Positions 52,586-61,627 of a DNA stretch of 64,000 nt are shown here, one piece after another. Each line of letters starts with the position of its first letter. Within the stretch, counting starts at the first letter, position 1. Made by a program: the position numbers and the translations under genes. The notes beneath the pieces were generated by a model that was not told where the DNA came from, did no database searches, and saw only the letters and a list, made by a program, of their open reading frames with translations. The DNA comes from Flavobacterium lacus (GTDB lineage: Bacteria; Bacteroidota; Bacteroidia; Flavobacteriales; Flavobacteriaceae), in contig NZ_QLSV01000010.1 in assembly GCF_003268815.1 (NCBI RefSeq), positions 1 to 64,000 of the forward strand, written 5' to 3'.

Positions 52586-54124
52586 TTATTTTATAATTGA
52601 GTAAATTGAAATTTGCGGAATCTTGTAAACTGTATCAAATAAAGACTCAAATCTTATATTTTCGTTTTGTATAAAATCATCGAAAAGTTGATTATTCTCG
52701 ACTAAAAGTTCCTGTGCCTTCTGATCAATTAATCCCTCTTTGTAACCATCGTAACCCGCAACAAAGACATTGGTCGGTTTCATTTCTTTTATTACTTGTA
52801 AAGCGATGGAGGTATGTGAATCAATTTTCAATTCAGTAAAATTATATTCTTGTAATTCAAATGCATTATTGCCAACGTTACCTGGTATATAAGTCCCCAT
52901 TAATCTTGGATATGGTGGCAAAATACATATGGGATTTACTATAAAATCGCCGTCAAATATATCTTCCATTCTATGACCTTCATTACCTACAAGGCAGAAG
53001 TACTGCTTATTTTGAACAGTAGTAAATAATTTCGCATGCTTTGAACTTGCAAAGACGATGACAATATCTTTATTGGTATATAGTAAATTGATTATACTTT
53101 CCAAATGTTGGATTACAGTCGGTCCACCGCCTATTAAAAGCACTGGATAACTAATATTGTTAAAGCGAACTGTATCAAGCGATTTATTATCTTTTACACC
53201 CTTCGCTTGGTTTTGAAGGGCTCTAATTATAGAATTAAAAGAATAAAACCTTTTGCCTACCCAATCCATAACATCTTTTTGCGGAAGAGAGTGTGCCCCA
53301 GAAACCATGTACGGTAAATTAGTGCCCCACTCGTATGACTTTTGCAGGGAAGTAAAAGAATCAACCAATTTAGAAAGTGGATTAAAATCCACCTCTAATT
53401 TACCTTTAGCATTTAATGCCGTAAATAATAATTCGGTTTTCACATTTCCTGCCCCTCTACCCATTCCTGTAATCGTCGCATCAACAATTTCGCAACCTTC
53501 TTCTATTGCGACCAAAGTATTAACCAATGCTAATTCCATATTATTATGCCCATGAAAACCAAGGGGCACCGCTGGAATATAACTTTTAACCAGCTGAATA
53601 GTCTCTTTTACATCCTCAGGATACACCCCGCCATAAGAATCTACCATGTAAAAATAATCAGCAAGGCCCTGAACCTTGGGAAGTAATTCTAAAAAGTTTT
53701 TTTGATTTTTCCAGGTAGACATGTACATAACATTGAAACCTACTTCAAAACCCATAATTTTAACAGCCTCTGCTAAAGCCAAAGCCCTCCCAAATTGTTC
53801 AGGATCTATAGCCAATCGAACCATATCAATTAAACCCACGCATGGTGTTAACAAATCATAAACATGCTCGGGTCGAATATCCTTTTCGTTAAGTATAACT
53901 ACTAATTTTTTGGTGGTTTGTGATTTTAATCGCTGCATTACATAAAGCGGAAGATAAAAATACTCACCATAGTAGCCTTCAAGGGGTATCGAACGATAAC
54001 CAACTTCTAAATAATCTACTGGTAAATCATTACATGCTTTAATATAAGTATCGACAAGGGCTCTGTTAAAATCCCAATTAGTATAGTAGCCACCATCACG
54101 AAGGGTGCAGTCTAGTATTTTCAT
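52586..54124 (-). CDS. DRE-TIM aldolase with extra C-terminal domain
   Basis: This is a 512-residue protein. Residues 1-300 form a DRE-TIM metallolyase barrel: LDCTLRDGG (Arg9-Asp10 and metal Asp), HGHNN (His191, His193), DATITGMGRGAGN and a C-terminal helical part. It resembles 4-hydroxy-2-oxovalerate aldolase and HMG-CoA lyase. Residues ~310-512 form a Rossmann-like domain of unknown function (YPVLLIGGGPTVIQHL, FVAGYDGYKEG) that is not part of those enzymes. Because it heads the block with a second aldolase and a CMP-synthetase, it probably contributes carbon-carbon bond chemistry to a keto-sugar. The role of the extra domain and the reaction are unknown. Confidence 0.8.
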   Translation of the reverse strand: MKILDCTLRDGGYYTNWDFNRALVDTYIKACNDLPVDYLEVGYRSIPLEGYYGEYFYLPLYVMQRLKSQTTKKLVVILNEKDIRPEHVYDLLTPCVGLIDMVRLAIDPEQFGRALALAEAVKIMGFEVGFNVMYMSTWKNQKNFLELLPKVQGLADYFYMVDSYGGVYPEDVKETIQLVKSYIPAVPLGFHGHNNMELALVNTLVAIEEGCEIVDATITGMGRGAGNVKTELLFTALNAKGKLEVDFNPLSKLVDSFTSLQKSYEWGTNLPYMVSGAHSLPQKDVMDWVGKRFYSFNSIIRALQNQAKGVKDNKSLDTVRFNNISYPVLLIGGGPTVIQHLESIINLLYTNKDIVIVFASSKHAKLFTTVQNKQYFCLVGNEGHRMEDIFDGDFIVNPICILPPYPRLMGTYIPGNVGNNAFELQEYNFTELKIDSHTSIALQVIKEMKPTNVFVAGYDGYKEGLIDQKAQELLVENNQLFDDFIQNENIRFESLFDTVYKIPQISIYSIIK

Positions 54125-54255
54125 AAATTTATAATATTATTTGTAATTTGTAGTTAAAAAAAACTTTTATGATGTCTCAAATTGACTTTTTTCTCTTCTG
54201 ATTAATTATACATGCTTGCGAATTTTTTTTGATATTTATTAAGAAATTATCAACT

Positions 54256-55536
54256 TTATAATCTCCCATCGCTTTTTACCAAAACTCCCTTAACATCATA
54301 AATTATCCCATTTTTGCGTATCAATCGAGTACAGTCTAAGTCCAGAAATTCTCTATGCGCAACGCCCATAAGTACGGCATCGTAAGTAATACCTGCAATA
54401 AGTCCTGTACAACAAAGTAAACCGTATTCAGTCATTACTTCATCAGGATTAGCCCAAGGATCATAAATAGTCACCTGGATACCATAATCCGTTAAAGCAC
54501 GAACCACATCCACAATTTTGGTATTACGTACATCTGGACAATTCTCTTTAAACGTTATTCCGAGAAGAAGCAGACTTGCTCTATTTACTGTAATCCCTTT
54601 TTTGATCATGAGTTTCACTACTTGAGAAGCCACATATTCCGCCATACTATCATTTAAACGACGGCCAGCTAATATTATCTCCGGATGGTAACCCGATTCC
54701 TGTGCTTTTTGAGCTAAATAATAAGGATCAACACCAATGCAATGCCCTCCAACTAATCCGGGTTTAAAGGGTAAAAAATTCCATTTGGTTCCGGCAGCCT
54801 CTAAAACGGCATGGGTATCAATATGTAATAAATTGAAAATTTTAGCTAGTTCATTCACAAAAGCAATATTGATATCGCGTTGCGAATTCTCAATCACTTT
54901 AGCGGCCTCTGCTACTTTGATGGAGGGTGCCAAATGGGTACCGGCTGTAATGACTGATTTATATAAATCGTTAACTTTTTGGCCAATCTCAGGTGTGGAA
55001 CCAGAAGTTACTTTGAGAATTTTTTCTACCGTATGTTCTTTATCACCAGGATTGATGCGTTCAGGTGAGTACCCCGCAAAAAAGTCAACATTGAATTGCA
55101 ATCCGGATACTTTTTCTAAAACAGGAATACATTCTTCCTCCGTGGCCCCGGGATACACAGTGGATTCGTAAATCACGATGTCGCCTTTTTTCAACACCTT
55201 CCCTACCGTTTCACTGGCTTTATAAAGTGGAATCAGGTCAGGACGGTTATTTTTATCTATCGGTGTAGGTACCGTAATAATATAATAATTGGCTTCCTGA
55301 ATATCCATCAAATCAGATGAACAGAATAATCCTCTAGAATTAATATTATTATTGCCAACCAACGTTTTTTGCAGAATTTCGTCGGAAACTTCGCGGGTGC
55401 TGTCTATACCCGAGGTAAGTTCGGCAACACGTTTTTTATTAATGTCGAAGCCTACAACAGGATATTTTGTGGCAAATAAACAAGACAATGGTAGTCCGAC
55501 GTAGCCTAATCCAATTACTGCTATTTTAATGCTCAT
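54256..55536 (-). CDS. UDP-N-acetylhexosamine dehydrogenase (WbpO/TviB-type)
   Basis: This 426-residue UDP-glucose/GDP-mannose dehydrogenase family protein has [12 protein letters not shown] (7-18), [50 protein letters not shown], the catalytic Cys266 in [13 protein letters not shown], and [17 protein letters not shown]. The signature DSTREVS and VDPYYLA places it with WbpO/TviB enzymes that oxidise UDP-GalNAc or UDP-GlcNAc at C6 to the uronic acid. It would introduce an N-acetyl-hexosaminuronic acid into the glycan. GalE is present in the locus and could supply UDP-GalNAc. Confidence 0.9.
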   Translation of the reverse strand: MSIKIAVIGLGYVGLPLSCLFATKYPVVGFDINKKRVAELTSGIDSTREVSDEILQKTLVGNNNINSRGLFCSSDLMDIQEANYYIITVPTPIDKNNRPDLIPLYKASETVGKVLKKGDIVIYESTVYPGATEEECIPVLEKVSGLQFNVDFFAGYSPERINPGDKEHTVEKILKVTSGSTPEIGQKVNDLYKSVITAGTHLAPSIKVAEAAKVIENSQRDINIAFVNELAKIFNLLHIDTHAVLEAAGTKWNFLPFKPGLVGGHCIGVDPYYLAQKAQESGYHPEIILAGRRLNDSMAEYVASQVVKLMIKKGITVNRASLLLLGITFKENCPDVRNTKIVDVVRALTDYGIQVTIYDPWANPDEVMTEYGLLCCTGLIAGITYDAVLMGVAHREFLDLDCTRLIRKNGIIYDVKGVLVKSDGRL

Positions 55537-56681
55537 TTTTAATTTTGATTATTTAATTTTATCAACAACTATCGGCTGCATGTGTGAAGGTCTAAATGTA
55601 GATGATTGCTTGTTTTTATCTTTTAACTTACTTGTTGTGTCAAAACTTTCAAAAGCATGGAGTACTTTTTTCCCTGTTTGTTTAATAATACAATGTAACC
55701 CTTAATGGTTAGAACACTTAGGTGATGAAAAAATCTAATGACCGTACCAACAAATTATTAATGGTTTTTTAGTCAACAAAAGCAGTATTATGTGCGGTCT
55801 TAACGTCTATCATTTTTTTATGAACGGAACCAACTTTTTTATACATTAAACCACCAACGTAACTACATCTGCCAACGTTTTAACAGGACCAGAGAAAATG
55901 AAACTATTTAAAACTACTAATCTGTTAACGCATAGAGGAATGACGATACAACATGGATTATTAAGATCATACCGCCTACTGAACCAAGTTAAAATAACAT
56001 CGATTATTAGCCTTCACTCCTCTGGTATTAATGAATACTTCTTAATACAGTTTATTAAAACAGAATGTAATTCTGTACTGAAAAAGCGATTTTCCTAAAC
56101 TTTTGAATACCTTCTAAATTGCTTGATTATCAACATATTTTGAAAACCTTATTCAAAAAATAAATGAGATGAGACTACCAGTGGACAGGAAAGTAAAAAT
56201 GTCAGGAAAATAATCAACATTTATTCGAGTGATAGCCAACAGATGTGCTATCAACTAGGGTGCCGAATCCAAATTCACTTATTACAAAACATAATCTACT
56301 AAGAGAACCTTTATGACTATAATGCAAATTACTGGTAGATACTTCAGTAATGACAAATTTTTTATTTTTAAAATAACCAGCTTAAAAATTTACAAACGTA
56401 AAAGATTACAGAATACCCTTAAAAATAGTAGCAAAGGTTGGCGGCAATAAATCTGACTTTTTCGACGCTCAATATTTAGAATATATTAAGACTATCTCTA
56501 CGTGCAACCGAGCTTAACGCGCAATCAACTTGAACTCTATCATATAACAATATAACACCAAAAGAACTTAGACACAAAGTCACAGCTAATTTAAAACGAA
56601 AACAGATCTGGCTCATACAATTAAATAAATTACCTTCAACATGAAAATGACTGCCGTTTGATTTCGACTAAAAATCTTGTT
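55537..56681. other. Intergenic region upstream of the WbpO/TviB-type gene
   Basis: This 1.1-kb AT-rich spacer interrupts the operon between the two nucleotide-sugar dehydrogenases. A 66-codon plus-strand frame at 55898-56098 is the only sizable frame; it has no neighbour or motif supporting it and is rejected. I see no hairpin or promoter that I would defend, and no clear gene remnant. Confidence 0.45.
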
Positions 56682-58070
56682 TTACGAACCAATGGAGTAA
56701 TAAACAAAACCAATATTTTCTAATTCTTTTTTGTTTAATATATTTCTACCGTCAAAAATAAATGCAGGTTTATACATGTGATGATATATCCTTTCCCAAT
56801 CGTAGTGTTTAAATTCATCCCACTCCGTTAATATTGCTACCGCATGGGCTTCCCGACAAACGTCGTAAGGATCTTGCAGAACCGTCAACCCATTTTGATT
56901 GGCCATTTCTGCTCGTGTGCCCAAATAATTTAAATCGGTATAAATTTGATTCTCGTTAACTTTTGGATCATAAACAACAACCTTTCCTTGTTCTGCCAAC
57001 AAAGCGTCAGCTACAAAAATTGCGGAGGATTCTCTTGTGTCGTTCGTGTCTTTTTTAAAAGCCCAACCTAAAAATGCTATTTTTTTTCCAGAAACTGTAT
57101 TGTAGAGTGTTTTAACAATTTTTTGCCCAAATCTTCTTTTTTGGTGGTCATTCATTAAAATTACTTGTTCCCAGTAAGTAGCTACTTCATCTAAACCATA
57201 TGACTTCGCGATGTACACTAAATTGAGTATATCCTTCTGAAAACAAGACCCACCGAAACCCACTGATGCTTTTAAAAATTTCGAGCCTATGCGACTATCC
57301 AAACCGATAGCCATCGCAACCTCAGTTATATCTGCACCCGTTTTCTCACACAATTCAGAAATAGAATTTATGGAGGATACACGCTGAGCTAAGAATGCAT
57401 TAGCAACTAACTTTGATAATTCAGAGGACCAAATATTTGTTGTCAATATTTTTTCTATAGGAACCCAATTGGAATAAATTGCAACTAGTTCCTGTATTGC
57501 TCTTCGACCATCTTCATCAGTACCTCCTCCAATCAAAACCCTGTCCGGATAGAGCAAATCATTCACGGCCGTTCCCTCCGCTAAAAACTCAGGATTAGAA
57601 AGAATTTGAAATTTAACACCATTACCGGAATTCTCCATTATACTTTTAATAGTACTAGCAGTTCTGACTGGTAAAGTTGATTTTTCAACAATAATTTTAT
57701 CTGTCTTTGCTACCTTCGCAATTTGTCTCGCACACAATTCTACGTATTTTAAATCAGCGGTCATTCCTTTGCCTAATCCATAGGTCTTAGTAGGTGTATT
57801 AACAGAAATGAAAATCATATCTGCTTCATCAATTGCCTCATCAACTTTTGTTGAGAAAAATAAATTTCTATTACGCGCCTCCCCAACAACGGTGACTAAA
57901 CCCGGCTCATATATCGGAATAGCAGCGAGATTGACATTATTCCATTCTGCAATACGTGCTTCATCTACATCAACTACGGTGACATTTAAATGTGGACATT
58001 TTTGTGCAATTATGGCCATTGTCGGACCACCCACGTATCCCGCTCCGATACAACAAATATTTTTTATCAT
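56682..58070 (-). CDS. UDP-glucose 6-dehydrogenase, eukaryotic-like
   Basis: This 462-residue enzyme has [14 protein letters not shown] (6-19), [41 protein letters not shown], the [16 protein letters not shown] segment, catalytic Cys276 in [10 protein letters not shown] and [13 protein letters not shown]. The GLGKG and PVRTA features and the length are those of animal-type UDP-glucose dehydrogenases also found in some bacteria. It makes UDP-glucuronate in two NAD-linked steps. The product is the substrate for the UDP-xylose synthase at 35269, so the two enzymes form a UDP-xylose branch. Confidence 0.94.
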   Translation of the reverse strand: MIKNICCIGAGYVGGPTMAIIAQKCPHLNVTVVDVDEARIAEWNNVNLAAIPIYEPGLVTVVGEARNRNLFFSTKVDEAIDEADMIFISVNTPTKTYGLGKGMTADLKYVELCARQIAKVAKTDKIIVEKSTLPVRTASTIKSIMENSGNGVKFQILSNPEFLAEGTAVNDLLYPDRVLIGGGTDEDGRRAIQELVAIYSNWVPIEKILTTNIWSSELSKLVANAFLAQRVSSINSISELCEKTGADITEVAMAIGLDSRIGSKFLKASVGFGGSCFQKDILNLVYIAKSYGLDEVATYWEQVILMNDHQKRRFGQKIVKTLYNTVSGKKIAFLGWAFKKDTNDTRESSAIFVADALLAEQGKVVVYDPKVNENQIYTDLNYLGTRAEMANQNGLTVLQDPYDVCREAHAVAILTEWDEFKHYDWERIYHHMYKPAFIFDGRNILNKKELENIGFVYYSIGS

Positions 58071-58852
58071 TTTTTTATTGTTAAGATTTTGATGTCAAAA
58101 AAAAATCTTATCACGCTTTATCTTTCAAATCATCGCCTCTAAAGTTAAATCGCCTCAGTTTTAAAAAAATACTAACACGTAACAGCTGCCAGTTTTTTAT
58201 CCTAACAAAAACTTAAAATTACTTTATTCTTTATCATCGTAAACTATTATCAATAAGCTTGTGCGATGTAATTCAGCGGTAATAAAACTTTTTTAACAAA
58301 ACCGAAACGATTTGTTGGAGAGTAAATTTCTGAATTCATCTTCGCAGAAAACAAATTACTCGCTTAGCAATTTATATAATAAAATCAATGAAAATCTAGG
58401 TTTTCTTGGATAAAATAACAAGCTAGCACCTAATTCATAAATACATCTTCCAAGATCATTTGTTCATATATGGCAGATAAAAATCGTACTACCCTCGAAT
58501 CTGCTAAATAAATAATTAAATTAACTGCTAATTAATTGTAAGTGCAAAATAAATTGTTTTTTTTTTACTTTAATGAAGGTCGATTTCACGATCTCTTTTG
58601 ATTAACAAATAAAGTATCTTAGCGACCCTGTTTGCATGTATTCACAAGGATATTATTCAATATATTAATTGCTATTTTTCTATTGTTAAAAGGTGTTTAA
58701 TACAAAAATTGAAACGGCTTCGCCCCGTGAGTCACAGTTTGCGTCACATAAAAAACAACAAATAAACATTTAAAGGTTTCTAAAACCCTATTTGTGATTT
58801 TGTAAAAAAAACGGCATCCAATTGACTATAGTTCTATTTATAGTTACGTCAT
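58071..58852. other. Intergenic leader between the antiterminator gene and the first biosynthetic gene
   Basis: This 782-bp AT-rich region contains a GC-richer island at 58714-58748. On the minus strand the island holds two TGTGAC copies 12 bp apart followed by GGGGCGAAGCCG. In UpxY-regulated loci the antiterminator acts on the 5' leader of the operon, so a recruitment or pause site could lie here; that is inference. No gene is supported. Confidence 0.45.
58714..58748 (-). promoter_or_regulatory. GC-rich island with paired TGTGAC repeats, possible regulatory site
   Basis: The minus strand carries TGTGAC at 58748-58743 and again at 58736-58731, a 12-bp period, followed by a small GC-rich run. 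It stands out from the surrounding AT-rich sequence and lies between the antiterminator gene and the operon it may control. A protein or pause site is possible; no known consensus is matched. Confidence 0.25.
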
Positions 58853-59365
58853 TTAGCTTTCAATCAATATTTTCTTCACATCACTATCAAGCCGCTGTAA
58901 TTTAGACCTCTTAATAATTAATTTAAAACCTAAACTCGGAAGATTTAAATGAACCTTATTATTCGATACATACTCAACAATAGCATTCTGACCTCTGAAA
59001 GCCGTTTCTTTTATCTGAATACACTCTCCTTTAACTAAAGGTAAAATCATAACATCATCATTCGGCTTTGCCAGTTCCTGCTGCATTACCTCAATCTCTT
59101 TCGCTCGAATTACAGCGGGTTTACCAAGCCAATACACATAATTCATAATTCCGTCGATAATAAAAACTGTTGAACGTTTAGTATCTTCTATCTGTATAAA
59201 AACATAGGAGGAAAACAAAGGCGAAACAACCTTCTTTTTTCTATCGCTCCATGATTTAACTTCAATTTTCGTGGGAATATAAACTGTAAAACCAAGTTTT
59301 TCGAGTTGCTGTGCAATCTTGATTTCTTTTTTAGGTTTGGTGTATAGGGCATACCAATTAAGCAT
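58853..59365 (-). CDS. UpxY/RfaH-type transcription antiterminator (NusG paralogue)
   Basis: This is a 170-residue protein. The N-terminal NGN domain (~2-100) has WYALYTKPKKEIKIAQQL, YIPTKIEVKSWSDRKKKVVSPLF and SYVFIQI. The C-terminal KOW-like segment (~115-150) has VKGECIQIKETAFRGQNAIV. This is the layout of NusG paralogues that head Bacteroidota surface-polysaccharide operons (UpxY) and let RNA polymerase read through long AT-rich gene clusters. It lies just upstream, in transcription order, of the whole polysaccharide locus, which fits that role. The 844 bp before it probably contain its promoter. Confidence 0.9.
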   Translation of the reverse strand: MLNWYALYTKPKKEIKIAQQLEKLGFTVYIPTKIEVKSWSDRKKKVVSPLFSSYVFIQIEDTKRSTVFIIDGIMNYVYWLGKPAVIRAKEIEVMQQELAKPNDDVMILPLVKGECIQIKETAFRGQNAIVEYVSNNKVHLNLPSLGFKLIIKRSKLQRLDSDVKKILIES

Positions 59366-59941
59366 TTTATATCTTATTTTTTTGTCTATTTAATTTTATT
59401 ACAAGGCCCGACCTTTAATACCTAAACCTATTTTTTATTTTTAACCACAATTGACTGTATTTTTTTTAGTGCTTAATTTTAGTTAAATAAAAAATCATAA
59501 AAAAACACTACAAAAAGAGAAACAGCGCATAGCTATTTCACCACGACATATATTTAAGTACAAAAAATATCTTTTTTCATAGCCATTCGTTGATACTGAT
59601 AAACAATATTACAACCTAACCTATTGACGAGAATAGTTAATACGTATATTTTCAAATTTTATACCATGGTATTAAAATTTCATAAAAACAACGAACGAAC
59701 TTGCTATTTAAAATTAAGACTTTGACTAAGAAAGTAGAATATCTACTACCAAAAAGAAGTTCTTAGTGTGGCTAATATCATAGATAAATTTTTGAAAGTA
59801 TAAGTCTTATAAAAAAAACTCCAGTTAGCACCTTAACAAAAAAGATTTTTTTTTAACAACCAAAGATCTTCAAAGTGGAGTAATTTTTTTTACCGCCAAA
59901 GAACCCGGCAAAAGAAAAAAACCACTAGTTTTCTATACTGC

Positions 59942-59972
59942 TTTTGCTCCCCCAACCCTAAAGGGAGCAAAA
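59942..59972. other. Perfect 10-bp inverted repeat, possible leader attenuator
   Basis: TTTTGCTCCC (59942-59951) pairs with GGGAGCAAAA (59963-59972) around an 11-nt loop. On the minus strand an alternative CCCT/AGGG pairing inside the same region is possible. It lies 577 bp upstream of the antiterminator gene. There is no T-run directly after the stem on either strand, so it is not called a terminator. Confidence 0.4.
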
Positions 59973-60134
59973 TCAAACTGCCTTTCAAAAGTAAATTTCA
60001 TTGATGTAGTAGAATTTATTTCCTCAGTAGCACAGTTTTTTTCCGCAAGTACTGCGCAAAACTCTTCCCAAAACAAATTATAAATTAACAATACAGTTAT
60101 TTCGACCCTTTGTACAAGACAAAAAAACTACACA

Positions 60135-60176
60135 TTCATAAAAAAAGTCCAACAAAAACTATTTTCATTGAACTTT
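60135..60176 (-). terminator. Terminator of the wzc-ompA unit
   Basis: On the minus strand AAAAGTTCAA (60176-60167) pairs with TTGGACTTTT (60152-60143, one mismatch) and is followed by a T-run (TTTTTTTATG). It starts 34 bp after the OmpA-family stop. Confidence 0.7.
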
Positions 60177-60209
60177 TCTAAATCTATTAAGTTGTAAAGT
60201 GATATAGCT

Positions 60210-61586
60210 CTAATCTACTTTAAAAGCTACTCTTCGAACCAATTGCCTCGCTAACGCCGATTCTTTAGGAACAGACCTATCCTCTCCTTTAACAACTAAT
60301 TTTAATCTGTCGGGAGCAATACCAAGTCGCACAATCATCTCAATCACACGCTCTGCTCTTCGCTGTGATAAGCCCATATTGTAATTATAATCACCGTACT
60401 CATCAGCATAACCAATAACTTCAGCTTTAGAATTTGGATTGGCTTTCAAATATTTTAGTAAAAAATTAATAGCTGAAATAGTGCCTGTTGTTATTTTAGT
60501 TTCATCAAAATCAAAAAACACATTGACATATTGACCATTAATCATATTTCGCATTTGAGCATTCGAATAGTTAGTGTCACCGGAAATTAGATTATTTACT
60601 GTAGTCTGTAAATCACCGTACCTGTTATTAATATAGCTTTCTAATTCATCCGGTATACCATTATTATTAAAATCAATAGCTCTACCTTTCGTATCAACAG
60701 CAACACCAGCAATTGTATTATTCTCAACATCTAAATAATCCGGAACGCCATCACGATCAGTATCGAGCAGCATCGTTTCAAGTTCATTCATCCTGGTTAA
60801 CAAACCTTCCAGTTCTTCTTTCTCTTCTTTCTGCTCGTAGTACCAATCCGCATGCCGTTCATGTTTTCCAAAATAAAGGGTCATACCCACGGAAGTAGTG
60901 TACATTGCCCCTGATCGACTCGTGCTGGGTGATACTTTAGATTGTCCGTCTAACGTAACATGATGACTAAGATTACTAATCATAGTAAAATCAACATTAA
61001 AAACTACATTGTCGGTGGCCTTTATCAAAATAGTTACCCCTCCCAAAAAACTATACATATTATCATAGCCATTAAATATTGTTGTACCGGGAGCTTCCAG
61101 AAATGATAATCCTGCACCTAAATGGAATTGTAAACCAAAAGTTTCAGTAAACTCCTCCCAATTCATGACGCGATGCATATTTAAAACACCTTGAATACTC
61201 GTCCTAAACAGGTTATTACTAAAATCAGGACTACCGTTATTGGCACTAAAGTTATCAAAACCAAAATCCCATAGCAAACCAAATTTGGTATTAAACATTT
61301 TACGCACATTAAAATCAAAATGGTTGAGTTGCGGATTATCTAAATAGTTTTGCGTCGTAGCAAAATAACCATCTGTAAAGGGTCTAATACCTATATTGGC
61401 TCCGCCATTCAAATTAACCGACCAACGATTATAATTTTTTTCTTTGTCTTTAGGACGTAAAGAGTCGGTGACTGTTAAATTTTGATTGGTTTGATTTCGA
61501 AAAGTGTATTGTTGACTTTCTTGTGCTTTGGCAAAAGAAAATAAAAAAAACGAGGAAATAAGTAATGGTAGTGTCTTTTTCAACAT
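60210..61586 (-). CDS. OmpA-family outer membrane protein
   Basis: This is a 458-residue protein. It has a signal peptide (1-21, ending SFAKAQ) and an N-terminal outer-membrane beta-barrel-like region (~50-235). A coiled-coil/linker (~240-270) comes before thrombospondin type 3-like calcium motifs (DTDRDGVPDYLDV, DFNNNGIPDELES). The C-terminal OmpA/MotB peptidoglycan-binding domain (~345-458) has FDFDETKI, NPNSKAEVIGYADEYGDYNYN, LSQRRAERV and VVKGEDR. It anchors the outer membrane to peptidoglycan. It is 41 bp downstream of the Wzc-like kinase and ends in a terminator, so the two form one transcription unit. A role in stabilising surface polysaccharide export is only suggested by this pairing. 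Confidence 0.9.
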   Translation of the reverse strand: MLKKTLPLLISSFFLFSFAKAQESQQYTFRNQTNQNLTVTDSLRPKDKEKNYNRWSVNLNGGANIGIRPFTDGYFATTQNYLDNPQLNHFDFNVRKMFNTKFGLLWDFGFDNFSANNGSPDFSNNLFRTSIQGVLNMHRVMNWEEFTETFGLQFHLGAGLSFLEAPGTTIFNGYDNMYSFLGGVTILIKATDNVVFNVDFTMISNLSHHVTLDGQSKVSPSTSRSGAMYTTSVGMTLYFGKHERHADWYYEQKEEKEELEGLLTRMNELETMLLDTDRDGVPDYLDVENNTIAGVAVDTKGRAIDFNNNGIPDELESYINNRYGDLQTTVNNLISGDTNYSNAQMRNMINGQYVNVFFDFDETKITTGTISAINFLLKYLKANPNSKAEVIGYADEYGDYNYNMGLSQRRAERVIEMIVRLGIAPDRLKLVVKGEDRSVPKESALARQLVRRVAFKVD

Positions 61587-61627
61587 GATAAGAAGTTTAA
61601 TAAAAAAGTTATTTTGATCTGTTTAAA

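Larger units (their letters stand above)
59366..60209. other. Intergenic region holding the expected polysaccharide operon promoter
   Basis: This 844-bp spacer contains the OmpA terminator (60135-60176) and a strong 10-bp hairpin at 59942-59972. The rest is AT-rich with no coding potential. The promoter and leader of the antiterminator gene should lie between 59370 and 60130, but no complete consensus promoter was recognised. Confidence 0.5.

Noticed and set aside
55898..56098. 66-codon plus-strand frame between the nucleotide-sugar dehydrogenases
   Set aside because: It is the only plus-strand gene candidate in the window, has no domain and no ribosome-binding context, and sits in low-complexity AT-rich sequence.
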